This document shows, one piece after another, positions 42,352 through 51,664 of a stretch of DNA of 64,000 nucleotides. The stretch spans positions 5,935,001 to 5,999,000 of the forward strand of contig NZ_CP107964.1 in NCBI RefSeq assembly GCF_041434935.1, read 5' to 3'. Under the pieces are notes generated by a model. The model was given only the letters and a program-made list of their open reading frames with translations, made no database searches and was not told where the DNA came from. The stretch's first letter is position 1, and each line of letters opens with the position of its first letter. This DNA is from Kitasatospora sp. NBC_00374 (GTDB lineage: Bacteria; Actinomycetota; Actinomycetes; Streptomycetales; Streptomycetaceae). Both the position numbers and the translations under genes were made by a program.

Positions 42352-42384
42352 GACGGCGGCCCGACCGGGTTGCGGGCCGCCGTC
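42352..42384 (-). terminator. Terminator after the OsmC gene
   Basis: GACGGCGGCCCG pairs perfectly with CGGGCCGCCGTC around a 9-base loop. The other bases between 42203 and 42469 hold only leader sequence. Confidence 0.75.
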
Positions 42385-42469
42385 GAGGGCGGCCCGAGGT
42401 GATCACGTCACCGAGCGGTCGTCAGATTAGGGCAGAGGCCGATCGGGCGGCAACCGTTTTCGGGTCGGC

Positions 42470-42940
42470 TCAGACCCGGACGGACACCGTCGGATCGTGC
42501 CGGACCGGGAAGTTGACCGAGTTCGCGATGAAGCAGGAGGCGTGCGCGTCCCGGTGCAGGGCGAGGGCGCGCTCGACCATCCCGGCCTCGGCCACCTCGA
42601 CCCGCGGCCGCAGTACCGCCTCGGTGAAGTGCCCGCCCGTCGCGGTCTCGGCCATGGTGCCCTCGGGCTCGTCCCGGTAGGAGACCACCACCACGCCGTT
42701 GACGGCGCAGTGGTGCAGGTACCAGAGCAGGTGGCACTGGGCGATCGAGGCGAGCAGCAACTGCTCCGGGTTCCACCGCGCCGGATCGCCGCGGAAGGCC
42801 GGGTCGGAGCTGCCGGGGATGGTCGGCCGGCCCTCGGCGGCGACCTCGTGCGAGCGCCCGTAGGCGCGGTAACCGCTGGTGCCGGTACCGAGGTTGCCGG
42901 TCCAGGTGATGCTCGCGGTGTAGCTGTGCAGCCTGTTCAT
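42470..42940 (-). CDS. OsmC-family protein (peroxidase-like)
   Basis: A 156-residue OsmC-fold protein. SFHS-type features include WNPEQLLLASIAQCHLLWYL with a Cys on the long helix and HRDAHASCFIANSVNFPVRH with the second Cys, the redox pair that reduces organic hydroperoxides in OsmC/Ohr proteins. The N-terminal YTASITWTGNLGTGTSGYRA is the usual first strand. Probably a cytoplasmic thiol peroxidase; substrate range not visible. Confidence 0.86.
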   Translation of the reverse strand: MNRLHSYTASITWTGNLGTGTSGYRAYGRSHEVAAEGRPTIPGSSDPAFRGDPARWNPEQLLLASIAQCHLLWYLHHCAVNGVVVVSYRDEPEGTMAETATGGHFTEAVLRPRVEVAEAGMVERALALHRDAHASCFIANSVNFPVRHDPTVSVRV

Positions 42941-43174
42941 GCGGTGACTCCCCGGTGGACGGGCGGACGGGTGGGTGGTGCCGGTGCCGGTGCGCACGAG
43001 GCATTCAAACACCGCGGGGAATGCGGTGGTTCGGTGATCATCCGGTCGGCTATATTCGCGCAGCCGTCGAACAGGTCCACCCGACGGCCGCCCTGTGCCT
43101 GAGGAGAGCCCGCCATTCCGTCCGACCAGACCCCGACCGACGCCTCCGACCCCACCCCGCCGCCCGGGGACGCG

Positions 43175-44356
43175 ATGTTCCAGGCGTTCGCCCCGCCGAC
43201 GGAGACCCCCGGCGCACCCCCGGTCCCGCCGCCCCACCAGCAGGCCGGGCCCCACCAGCAGCCCCACCCGCAGGGCCCCTGGCCCCACCCCTACCCGGGC
43301 TTCCCCGGCTGGGCGCCCCCGCCGCCGCCCACCGGCTGGAGCGGCTTCGCCATCACCGCGCTGGTGCTCGGCATCCTCGGCATCGCCTGCTTCCTGTGGG
43401 TGGGCGCGATCGCCTTCGGTGTCGCGGCGCTGCGCACCATCCCGCAGCGCAACCAGCGCGGGAAGGGCATGGCGGTCGCGGGCATCGTGCTGGGCACCGT
43501 CTGGGGGGTTCTGCTGGTCCTCGGCGCCGTCGTCGGCGCGCTGGACCGGGCCAACGACCACACCGACGACCGCGGCGTGCGGACCGGCCGGGTGAGCGTC
43601 GACGACCTGCGCGTCGGTGACTGCTACACCCGGCCCAAGGACCTCGACCGCGCCACCAGGCTGACCCTGGTGGCCTGCGCGGCCGCCCACTACGGCGAGG
43701 TGTACGCCGACGGCGACCTCCCCAAGGGCGACTACCCGGGCGAGGAGAAGGTCACCGCGGCGGCCGAGAAGCTCTGCGACGCAGGCCAGGAGAAGTACAC
43801 GATGGACGAGCTGGCCGTCCCGGACCAGGCGGAGCTCTTCTACTACTACCCGCAGAAGGCCGGCTGGGAGTGGGCCGACGACCGGCGGGTCATCTGCGTC
43901 TACTCGTTCGGGCACGGCGACCGGACCGGATCGCTGCGCCGCGACGCGAGCAACCTGACGGCCGAGCAGACGGCCTACCTGAAGGCCGTCAAGCCGTTCA
44001 ACACCGCGCTGGAGCACAGCCCCGACGCCGAGGACCCGGCCGAGGACCCGGAGGCCTTCCGCGCCTGGGCCAGGGAGCTGGCGGACGGCGCCGACGCGGA
44101 GGCGGGCGCCCTGGAGTCCGGCGGCTGGAGCGCCGCCGCCCGGCAGCCGGTGGCCGACCTGGCCGCCGCCGTCAGGCAGGAGGCCGCGCACTTCCGCGCG
44201 GCCTCGCAGGCCGCCGACCCGGCCACGGTCGAGCACGAGCTCGCCGCGGCCCGCAGGGGTGCGGTGGCCGCCAAGGCCATGGCCGTGCGCACCGCGCTCG
44301 ACCTCGCGACCTCCGGCTCGCACGGCGGCGACGGCTCGGCCCCGATCGCGGTCTAG
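43175..44356 (+). CDS. DUF4190 membrane protein with septum-formation-like domain
   Basis: From the ATG at 43175 the protein has 393 residues: a Pro/Gln-rich cytoplasmic tail (~50), two spans of DUF4190 (GFAITALVLGILGIACFLWV; KGMAVAGIVLGTVWGVLLVL), then an outer domain with VDDLRVGDCYTRP, CAAAHYGEVYA and a later Cys, as in septum-formation proteins, and an Ala/Glu-rich helical tail. Upstream in frame, an ATT at 43115 lies eight bases after GAGGAG; using it would add 20 residues (PSDQTPTDASD). Role in division or envelope sensing is a guess. The stop overlaps the convergent cobB stop. Confidence 0.8.
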   Translation: MFQAFAPPTETPGAPPVPPPHQQAGPHQQPHPQGPWPHPYPGFPGWAPPPPPTGWSGFAITALVLGILGIACFLWVGAIAFGVAALRTIPQRNQRGKGMAVAGIVLGTVWGVLLVLGAVVGALDRANDHTDDRGVRTGRVSVDDLRVGDCYTRPKDLDRATRLTLVACAAAHYGEVYADGDLPKGDYPGEEKVTAAAEKLCDAGQEKYTMDELAVPDQAELFYYYPQKAGWEWADDRRVICVYSFGHGDRTGSLRRDASNLTAEQTAYLKAVKPFNTALEHSPDAEDPAEDPEAFRAWARELADGADAEAGALESGGWSAAARQPVADLAAAVRQEAAHFRAASQAADPATVEHELAAARRGAVAAKAMAVRTALDLATSGSHGGDGSAPIAV

Positions 44357-45747
44357 GGCGACTCGGACGGGCCCCGGCCCTCGGCGGCCGGGCGGAAGAG
44401 CGCGGCCGCGCGCACCAGCCGCTCGGCCGCCTCGGGTGCCCCCGCCCAGTGCAGGTGCAGGTACGAGGCGTGCACCGAGCCGCGGACGAAGCCCTCGGTA
44501 CGCGGGCCGGTCGGCGCCCGCCAGGCCCAGGCCGGCTGTTCGCCGCTGCCCGGTTCGCAGACCGTGCGGTGGAACTCGTGCCCGCGCACCCGGGCGCCGG
44601 CCCGGGCGAGCGGGCTGTCGCCGAGTGCCACGGCCTCCCGGTAGCCGAGGGTGAGGCGTTCGGTCATCCGGGCGGTGGTGTCCAGTACCCCGCACATCGG
44701 CCTGCCGTCCAACTCCTGCCCCAGGTAGAGCAGTCCGGCGCACTCGGCGGCGATCGGCGCACCCGCGGCGGCGAGCCGGGCGACGGCCGCGCGCAGCGGG
44801 GCGTTCTCGCTCAGCTCGGTCACGTACAGCTCGGGGAAGCCACCGCCGATCACCAGGGCGGCGGTGTCCTCGGGCAGCGCGGGGTCGCGCAGCGGGTCGA
44901 AGGTGACGACCTCGGCGCCGGCGGCGGTGAGCAGTTCGGAGTTCTCCGCGTACGAGAAGGAGAACGCGGCCCCGCCCGCGACCGCGATCCTGGGCCGGCC
45001 GGGCACCGGCGCGACCTCGGCGGCCGGGTCCCAGGGGTCGGCGGCCAGGGGTGGCGCGGTCGCGGCGAGGGCGAGCAGGGCGTCCAGGTCGACCGAGCGG
45101 CCGATCAGCTCGCCCATGTCGTGGACGGCCCGCAGGGCCTCCGTGGTGCGCTCCACGGCGGGGATCAGCCCGAGGTGGCGGGAGGGGGTGGCGACCGAGG
45201 CCGTCCGCCGGACCGAGCCGAGCACCGGGACGCCGGAGCCCTCCTCCAGGGCCTCGCGCAGCAGCTCCTCGTGCCGGTCGGAGGCGACCCGGTTGAGGAT
45301 CACCCCGGCCAGGCGGACCTCCGGGTCCCAGGACGCGAAGCCGTGCACCAGTGCGGCCACCGAGCGGGACTGCGAGGAGGCGTCCACCACCAGCACCACC
45401 GGCGCCTTGAGGATCTTGGCGACCTGCGCGGTCGACGCCAGCTCGCCCCGCCCGGCGGCGCCGTCGTAGAGCCCCATCACGCCCTCGACCACCGCCACGT
45501 CGGCGCCGGCCGCGCCGTGCAGGAACAGCGGGGCGACCCGCTGCGGCCCGCACATGTAGGCGTCCAGGTTGCGGCCCGGCCGGCCGGCCGCGAGCGCGTG
45601 GTAGCCGGGGTCGATGTAGTCCGGGCCGACCTTGTGCGGCGAGACGGTGAGGCCGCGCGCGGCCAGCGCCGCGATCAGCCCGGTGGCGACGGTGGTCTTG
45701 CCCGCCCCGGAGGAGGGGGCGGCGACGACGAGACGGGGGATGGTCAA
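44353..45747 (-). CDS. cobB: Cobyrinate a,c-diamide synthase
   Basis: A 464-residue glutamine amidotransferase of the CobB/CbiA family, normal length. The N-terminal ATP-binding part has VVAAPSSGAGKTTVATGLIA and VEGVMGLYDG. The C-terminal class I-like amidotransferase domain has the nucleophile Cys in AAECAGLLYLGQEL and the His in VRGHEFHRT. It amidates the a and c side chains of (hydrogeno)byrinate. Last gene of the minus-strand cob operon, 4 bp after cobO. Confidence 0.93.
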   Translation of the reverse strand: MTIPRLVVAAPSSGAGKTTVATGLIAALAARGLTVSPHKVGPDYIDPGYHALAAGRPGRNLDAYMCGPQRVAPLFLHGAAGADVAVVEGVMGLYDGAAGRGELASTAQVAKILKAPVVLVVDASSQSRSVAALVHGFASWDPEVRLAGVILNRVASDRHEELLREALEEGSGVPVLGSVRRTASVATPSRHLGLIPAVERTTEALRAVHDMGELIGRSVDLDALLALAATAPPLAADPWDPAAEVAPVPGRPRIAVAGGAAFSFSYAENSELLTAAGAEVVTFDPLRDPALPEDTAALVIGGGFPELYVTELSENAPLRAAVARLAAAGAPIAAECAGLLYLGQELDGRPMCGVLDTTARMTERLTLGYREAVALGDSPLARAGARVRGHEFHRTVCEPGSGEQPAWAWRAPTGPRTEGFVRGSVHASYLHLHWAGAPEAAERLVRAAALFRPAAEGRGPSESP

Positions 45748-45751
45748 CGGA

Positions 45752-46357
45752 TTACCACTCGATACCGCGCTGGCCCTTGCGGCCGGCGTCCATGGGGTGC
45801 TTGACCTTGGTCATCTCGGTGACCAGGTCGGCGAGTTCGGTGAGCGGCTCCTTGGCGTAGCGGCCGGTGATCACCACGTGCTGGCTGCCCGGGCGGTCCC
45901 TGAGCACGGCCACCACCTCGTCCACGTCGACCCAGCCCCAGTGCATCGGGTAGGTGAACTCGTCCAGTACGTAGAAGCGGTAGGTCTCGGCGGCGAGGTC
46001 GCGCTTGACCTGCTCCCAGCCCTCCTTGGCCGCCTCCTCGCTGGACTGCTCCATCTCGGCCGAGCGCTGGACCCAGGACCAGCCCTCGCCCATCTTGTGC
46101 CAGTCCACCGTGCCGCCCTGGCCGGAGGCGCCGAGCACGCGCAGCGCGTTCTCCTCGCCGACCTTCCACTTGGCGGACTTGACGAACTGGAACACCCCGA
46201 TCGGCCAGCCCTGGTTCCAGGCCCGCAGGGCCATGCCGAAGGCGGCGGTGGACTTCCCCTTGCCGGGGCCGGTGTGCACGGCGGTGATCGGCAGCGTCCG
46301 GCGCTGGCGGGTGGTCAGGCCGTCGTCGGGGACGGTCTCGGGCTTGCCCTGCGGCAT
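45752..46357 (-). CDS. cobO: Cob(I)yrinic acid a,c-diamide adenosyltransferase
   Basis: A 201-residue CobO/BtuR enzyme with the P-loop HTGPGKGKSTAAFGMALRAW and the downstream GVFQFVKSAKW and VVAVLRDRPGSQHVVITGR blocks. It transfers the adenosyl group of ATP to cobalt(I) corrinoids, giving the form that Ecm at 60331 needs. It is 4 bp after the chelatase gene and before cobB. Confidence 0.95.
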   Translation of the reverse strand: MPQGKPETVPDDGLTTRQRRTLPITAVHTGPGKGKSTAAFGMALRAWNQGWPIGVFQFVKSAKWKVGEENALRVLGASGQGGTVDWHKMGEGWSWVQRSAEMEQSSEEAAKEGWEQVKRDLAAETYRFYVLDEFTYPMHWGWVDVDEVVAVLRDRPGSQHVVITGRYAKEPLTELADLVTEMTKVKHPMDAGRKGQRGIEW

Positions 46358-46361
46358 GGGA

Positions 46362-48410
46362 TCACGCGGCCTTTCGGTCGTGGTCGGCGGAGCGGTGGGC
46401 GTGCACCAGGGCGGCCACGCCCTCGGCGCGCAGCTCGTCCAGGGTGACGGCGGGGGCGTTCAGCCGGGCGGCCAGGGTGTGCGCCAGGCCGAGCCGGACG
46501 GGGCCGGACTCGCAGTCCAGCACCACGGCGGCCAGGCCCTGCGCGGCCAGCAGTTCGGCGGCCCGGTTCGCCTGCGCGAGCGCGTCCCGGCCGCCGGTCG
46601 CCCGGCCGTCGGTGACCAGCACCAGTAGCGGGCGGCGGTCGGGGTCGCGCATCCGCTCGACCCGCAGCACCTCGTGGGCGCGCAGCAGGCCGGCGGCCAG
46701 CGGGGTGCGGCCGCCGGTCGGCAGCCGTTCGAGCCGGGCCGCGCCGACCTCCACCGAGGAGGTCGGCGGCAGTACCAGGTCCGCGGCCGAACCCCGGAAG
46801 GTGATCATGCCGATCTTGTCGCGCCGCTGGTAGGCGTCCATCAGCAGCGACAGCACGGCGCCCTTGACGGCGGTCATCCGCTGCCGGGCCGCCATCGAGC
46901 CGGAGGCGTCCACGACGAACAGCACCAGGTTCGACTCCCGGCCCTGCCGCACCTGCTCCCGGAAGTCGTCCCGGTGCAGCACCAGCGCCCGCGAGTCCCG
47001 CCCGCGCGCCACCTGGTGCGGGGCGGCGGCCTGCAGGGTGGCGGCCAGGTGCAGGCGGGCCAGCCGGCCCTGCGGGCGGCGGGCCCGGATGGTGTGCCCG
47101 CTGTCGGTCTCGGCGGGGGAACGGCGCCCCTGGGCGCCCTTCCCGGTGCCGGGCACCTTGAACAGCCTGGTCCGGTACGGCTCGCCGGAGGCCACCGGGG
47201 TGGACTCACGGCCGCCGCCGGGTGCCGGCTGCGGCGCCGGGGCGCCCTGCTGCTCGGCCTCCTCGGGTGCGCCGGCCGCGCTGCCGTCCTGCGGCGGGCC
47301 GCCGGGCTCGGGGGCGCCGCCGCCGTCCGGGCCGCCGCCGTCCCCGTCCGGGCCGCGGTCGGGGTCCTGGTCGGGGTCCTCGGGGCCGTCCGGCTGACCG
47401 GCGTGCTCCTCCAGGGTCCGCTCCAGCTGCTCCTCGTCCAGCCCGGGCGCGTCGAAGGGGTTGCGGCGGCGCCGGTGCGGCAGGGCCAGCCGGGCGGCCT
47501 GCCGGACGTCCTCCTCCTCGACCTCCGTGCGGCCCGCCCAGGCGGCCAGCGCGACGGCGGTGCGGGCCATCACGATGTCCGCCCGCAGGCCGTCCACCTC
47601 GAAGGCGGCGCAGACGGCGGTGATCTGACGCAGCGCCACATCGCTCAGCCCGACCTCGGGCAGCAACGCCCGCGCGGTGGTGATCCGTTCGGCGAGCGCC
47701 CGCTCGTCCTCGGCGAACCGGGCGGCGAAGCCCGCCGGATCGGCGTCGTACGCGAGCCGCCGCCGGACCACCTCGGCGCGCTCGGCGGCGTCCCGGGTGG
47801 CCGCGATCTCCACGGTGAGCCCGAACCGGTCGAGCAGCTGCGGGCGCAGCTCGCCCTCCTCCGGGTTCATCGTGCCGACCAGCAGGAAGCGGGCCGCGTG
47901 CCGCACGGACACGCCCTCGCGCTCCACGTACGAGCGGCCCATCGCGGCGGCGTCCAGCAGCAGGTCCACCAGGTGGTCCTGGAGCAGGTTGACCTCGTCG
48001 ATGTAGAGCACACCGCGGTGCGCCTTGGCCAGCAGACCGGGCTCGTAGGCCTTCACGCCCTCGGCCAGCGCCCGCTCCAGGTCCAGCGAGCCGACGATCC
48101 GGTCCTCGGAGACGCCGACCGGCAGCTCGACCAGGTGCGCCGGGCGCAGCTCGGTGCCGGGTACGGCGTGCGGTGCGTCCGGGCACTGCTGGTCCGGCGC
48201 GGCCGGGTCGCAGGCGAACCGGCAGCCGTCGACCGTCGCGATCGACGGCAGCAGGCCCGCCAGGGCCCGCACCATGGTGGACTTGGCGGTGCCCTTCTCA
48301 CCGCGGACCAGCACTCCGCCGACCGCCGGCGAGACCGCGTTGAGCAGCAGCCCGAGCCGCAGGTCGGCCATGCCGACGATCGCGGTGAACGGGTATCGGA
48401 CGTCACTCAT
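46362..48410 (-). CDS. Magnesium/cobalt chelatase subunit, ChlI-ChlD fusion
   Basis: A 682-residue protein. Residues ~1-330 are an AAA+ ATPase of the ChlI type (VLVRGEKGTAKSTMVRALAG; LYIDEVNLLQDHLVDLLLDA; LVGTMNPEEGELRPQLLDRF). A Pro/Gly/Asp-rich linker (~340-430) follows, then a von Willebrand A domain with the MIDAS motif DASGSMAARQRMTAVKG. It is the ATPase partner for a CobN-type cobaltochelatase, which is not in this window. The start is ambiguous: ATG at 48410 or GTG at 48422. Confidence 0.9.
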   Translation of the reverse strand: MSDVRYPFTAIVGMADLRLGLLLNAVSPAVGGVLVRGEKGTAKSTMVRALAGLLPSIATVDGCRFACDPAAPDQQCPDAPHAVPGTELRPAHLVELPVGVSEDRIVGSLDLERALAEGVKAYEPGLLAKAHRGVLYIDEVNLLQDHLVDLLLDAAAMGRSYVEREGVSVRHAARFLLVGTMNPEEGELRPQLLDRFGLTVEIAATRDAAERAEVVRRRLAYDADPAGFAARFAEDERALAERITTARALLPEVGLSDVALRQITAVCAAFEVDGLRADIVMARTAVALAAWAGRTEVEEEDVRQAARLALPHRRRRNPFDAPGLDEEQLERTLEEHAGQPDGPEDPDQDPDRGPDGDGGGPDGGGAPEPGGPPQDGSAAGAPEEAEQQGAPAPQPAPGGGRESTPVASGEPYRTRLFKVPGTGKGAQGRRSPAETDSGHTIRARRPQGRLARLHLAATLQAAAPHQVARGRDSRALVLHRDDFREQVRQGRESNLVLFVVDASGSMAARQRMTAVKGAVLSLLMDAYQRRDKIGMITFRGSAADLVLPPTSSVEVGAARLERLPTGGRTPLAAGLLRAHEVLRVERMRDPDRRPLLVLVTDGRATGGRDALAQANRAAELLAAQGLAAVVLDCESGPVRLGLAHTLAARLNAPAVTLDELRAEGVAALVHAHRSADHDRKAA

Positions 48411-48458
48411 CAGTCGTGCCACTCTCCAGACTTCTCACGGTGCCTCCGGCGGGACTTG

Positions 48459-49985
48459 TCACGGTGCCCCCGGCGGGACGAACGGCAGCGAGCCCGCGAC
48501 GGGCACCCCGCCCTCGATCAGCTTCCACAGCGCGTCGGTGTCGGCGTGCTCCTCGATCAGGTCTCCCAGTCGGTCCAACCGCTCCTCGCGGGCGGCGGCG
48601 AACGAGGTGTCGGGCGCGGGGACGAAGGCCCGTCCCGCCAGGGCCGCCACCTCGCGCAGCAGCGCCCGGCGGAAGCCGTCGTTCTCCAGTACCCCGTGCC
48701 AGGTGGTTCCCCACACCGCGCCGAGGCGGCAGCCGTCCAGACCGCGCCCGTCGCCGTCGCGGACGAACGGCTCTCCCCCCTCCACGCCCACCACCCCGTG
48801 GTGGATCTCGTACCCCTCGACCCGCTCCCCGTACGCCTCGCCGACCGGCCGGGCCAGCACCTTCTCGGCGCCGAACACCACCCGGGTCGGCAGCAGGCCG
48901 AGCGCGTCGACGGTACCGGCCTTCGACTCCACCTCGTCGACGATCTCCCGGCCCAGCATCTGGTAGCCGCCGCAGACCCCCAGCACCGGCTGCCCGGCGG
49001 CCGCACGGGCCTTCAGCGGGGCCTCCAGACCGCGTTCGCGCAGCCAGGCCAGGTCGGCGACGGTGGCCCGGGTGCCGGGCAGCACCACCAGGTCCGCGTC
49101 GGCCAGTTCCTCGGGCCGGGTGGCCCAGCGGACCAGCACACCCGGCTCCTGGGCCAGCGCGTCCAGGTCGGTGAAGTTCGACAGCCGGGGGAAGCGCACC
49201 ACGGCGACCCGCAGCACGTCCGCGCCGACCGGGCCGCTCACCGCGCCGCGCTCGACCACGGTGGTGAGGTCGAGCGAGTCCTCCGCGTCCAGCCACAGCC
49301 CGGCCAGCATGGGCAGCGTGCCCAGCACCGGACGGCCCGTCAGCCGGTGCAGCATGTCGAGCCCCGGCGCGAGCAGCCGCGCGTCGCCGCGGAACTTGTT
49401 GACGAACCAGCCGGCCACGTGCCGCTGGTCCTCGGCCGAGAGCAGCGCCAGCGTCCCGTACATCGCCGCGAACACCCCGCCGCGGTCGATGTCGCCGACC
49501 ACCACGGTCGGCAGTGCGGCGGCCGTCGCCAGGCCCATGTTGGCGATGTCCCGGTCCCGCAGGTTGATCTCCGCCGGGGAGCCGGCCCCCTCGCAGACCA
49601 CCACGTCGTACCGGCCGCGCAGGTCGGCCAGGCACTCCAGCGCCCGCTCCAGCAGGACGGGCTTGCGCTCCCGGTAGTCCAGCGCACCGACCTCGGCGAC
49701 CGCCCGGCCGAGCAGCACCACCTGACTGCGGCCGTTGGCACCGGGCTTGAGCAGCACCGGGTTCATCGCGGCCTCGGGCTCGACCCGGGCGGCGGCGGCC
49801 TGCATCGCCTGGGCCCGGCCGATCTCGGCGCCGTCCGCGGTGACGAAGGAGTTCAACGACATGTTCTGCGCCTTGAACGGCGCGACCCGCACACCCTGCC
49901 GGGCCAACCAGCGGCAGATACCCGCCGTGACCACACTCTTGCCCGCGTCGGACGTCGTCCCGGCCACCAACAGCGCGTTGCTCAT
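48459..49985 (-). CDS. cobQ: Cobyric acid synthase
   Basis: A 508-residue CobQ/CbiP enzyme of normal length. N-terminal part: LLVAGTTSDAGKSVVTAGIC P-loop, PFKAQNMSLNS, NPVLLKPGANGRSQVVL and VVCEGAGSPAEINLRD. C-terminal amidotransferase: nucleophile Cys in VLGVCGGYQMLGR and His in GYEIHHGVV. It amidates the b, d, e and g side chains of adenosylcobyrinate diamide using glutamine and ATP. Third step in this operon order, between cbiB and the chelatase. Confidence 0.95.
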   Translation of the reverse strand: MSNALLVAGTTSDAGKSVVTAGICRWLARQGVRVAPFKAQNMSLNSFVTADGAEIGRAQAMQAAAARVEPEAAMNPVLLKPGANGRSQVVLLGRAVAEVGALDYRERKPVLLERALECLADLRGRYDVVVCEGAGSPAEINLRDRDIANMGLATAAALPTVVVGDIDRGGVFAAMYGTLALLSAEDQRHVAGWFVNKFRGDARLLAPGLDMLHRLTGRPVLGTLPMLAGLWLDAEDSLDLTTVVERGAVSGPVGADVLRVAVVRFPRLSNFTDLDALAQEPGVLVRWATRPEELADADLVVLPGTRATVADLAWLRERGLEAPLKARAAAGQPVLGVCGGYQMLGREIVDEVESKAGTVDALGLLPTRVVFGAEKVLARPVGEAYGERVEGYEIHHGVVGVEGGEPFVRDGDGRGLDGCRLGAVWGTTWHGVLENDGFRRALLREVAALAGRAFVPAPDTSFAAAREERLDRLGDLIEEHADTDALWKLIEGGVPVAGSLPFVPPGAP

Positions 49986-50145
49986 GTCTGCCTCCCTGTC
50001 CTGTTCCGCCCGCGGCCGCGCAGCGGCGCACCGCCGTAGCCGGGAGCACTGCGGCGTGCCCGGGGGTCGGCCGTGTGCGTGGGGCCGCCCGGCGGTGTGC
50101 CGTTGCGCGCCCGGGTGTTGACCTCTGAGCGGCGGGCTGTCGGCT

Positions 50146-51111
50146 TCATGAACGGGCCCGGTGGCGCCGGGTGAGGGTCCAGGCCGCGCGGGCCGCCACG
50201 GTGGTGGCCAGCGCGAGGGCGCCGACGCGGCGCGAGAGCACGCAGGCCCGTTCGACGTCGTCGACCGTGACCGGCCGCAGCTCCGCGCCCAGCACCGGCC
50301 GGTGCTCGACCCGCTCGCCGTAGTGCAGGGTGCCGCCCAGCCGGACGCCGAGTGCGCCGGCGAAGGCGGACTCGGCCTGGCCCGCGTTGGGGCTGGGGTG
50401 TGCGGAGCCGTCGCGTCGCCAGATCCGCCAGGCCCGCCGGGGGTCGGGGGAGGCGGCGACCGTCAGCAGGGCGGTCAGCCGGGCGCCGGGCCAGCCGGCC
50501 ACGTCGTCGAGCCGGGCGGAGGCCCAGCCGAAGCGGGTGTGCCGGGCCGAGCGGTGGCCGACCATGGCGTCCAGGGTGTTCACGGCGCGGAAGGCCAGCA
50601 GTCCGGGGGTACCGGCCAGGGCGCCCCAGGTCAGTGCGTTCACCACGGCGTCGGCGGTGTTCTCGGCGACCGACTCGACCACGGCGCGGGCCAGCTGCTG
50701 CCCGTCCAGCGCACTCGGGTCGCGTCCGCACAGGTGCGGCAGCCGGTCCCGGGCGGCCGCCAGGTCCCCGGCCCGGAGCGAGCCGCCGATGGTCCGCGCC
50801 TCGCGGGTGAGCGAGGTGCCGCCGAGGACGGTCCAGGTGGCGGCGGCGGCCAGCGCGGCCCGGCCCGCGGGGGAGCGGCCGAGGGTCCGTTCGGCCAGGA
50901 CGGCGGCGGCCGCGACACCGCCGACGCAGGTGGCGGTGTAGGCGGCCCCGACGGCACGGTGGTCGCGCCAGACGGCGCGCTCCAGCCGGCCGGCGGCCGA
51001 GCCGAACAGGGCGACCGGGTGGCCGCGGCGGGGGTCGCCGTACCGGGTGTCGGCCAGATAGCCGGCGACGGCGCCGAGCAGCGGGGGGAGGGCCGGGCTC
51101 AGTCGGCGCAC
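50146..51111 (-). CDS. cobD: Adenosylcobinamide-phosphate synthase
   Basis: A 321-residue CobD/CbiB membrane protein with several spans (PALPPLLGAVAGYLADTRYG; AAYTATCVGGVAAAAVLAER). Conserved blocks are YGDPRRGHPVALFG, FRAVNTLDAMVGHRSARHTR and PSPNAGQAESAFAGALGVRL. It joins the aminopropanol arm made by CobC to cobyric acid. First gene of the cob operon, directly behind the cobalamin riboswitch. Confidence 0.92.
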   Translation of the reverse strand: MRRLSPALPPLLGAVAGYLADTRYGDPRRGHPVALFGSAAGRLERAVWRDHRAVGAAYTATCVGGVAAAAVLAERTLGRSPAGRAALAAAATWTVLGGTSLTREARTIGGSLRAGDLAAARDRLPHLCGRDPSALDGQQLARAVVESVAENTADAVVNALTWGALAGTPGLLAFRAVNTLDAMVGHRSARHTRFGWASARLDDVAGWPGARLTALLTVAASPDPRRAWRIWRRDGSAHPSPNAGQAESAFAGALGVRLGGTLHYGERVEHRPVLGAELRPVTVDDVERACVLSRRVGALALATTVAARAAWTLTRRHRARS

Positions 51112-51189
51112 GGCGCAGCGAGCGGGGCTCGGTCGGGGGCAGCCGGCATGGCGTGCGTGTCCTCACTCAGGGTCCGCGCCCTGGATCGA

Positions 51190-51345
51190 CGAACGGCGGC
51201 GAGAGTCTCCTGGCTTCCGGGTCGGACGCACTCTCGGGCCGCCGGTCAGGCGGCCGGCCGAGCGTGCTCCCCGGTGACAGTGGCGGGACCGCGCCGGACT
51301 CGCACCGGCTTCCTCTCCTTGCCTCCGTATGGCGCAAGGATCCCA
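51190..51345 (-). promoter_or_regulatory. Cobalamin riboswitch
   Basis: Read on the minus strand, the core is clear: GAGGAAGCCGGTGCGAGTCC, then CGGTCCCGCCACTGT (the B12-box region) and a distal GGAAGCCAGGAGACTCTC. This order is diagnostic of the cobalamin riboswitch. It lies ~80 bp upstream of cobD and should shut the cob operon when adenosylcobalamin is abundant. The bases from 51391 to 51664 hold only the leader of the next gene. Confidence 0.92.
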
Positions 51346-51664
51346 TCACGGGGCTCGTCCGGGAGTCAACCAGCCCGGCGGAGGGCTTGATCACACGTCA
51401 TCAGCCCAGCTCACCGGCGCGCCGGGCGCCGTCCGGGCCGGTGTCGACCGGGTGGCCGGGGCGGGCGGTCCCGCCGCCGGCAGGTGGCCGCGAACTACCC
51501 GCGTAGCGTGCGAAGGTGACGGGGCGCCGTCACTACCTCCGAGTAGTCCGGGCTTTCCGGAGCCCCGCGCTGGACGATCGCCCAGTCCACTGTCTGAGTG
51601 TCCAACCGGCCTTCGTGTGTTCAGCGGCTACAGGCACCGCCGCCCCGCGCATAGCTTCGGTCCC

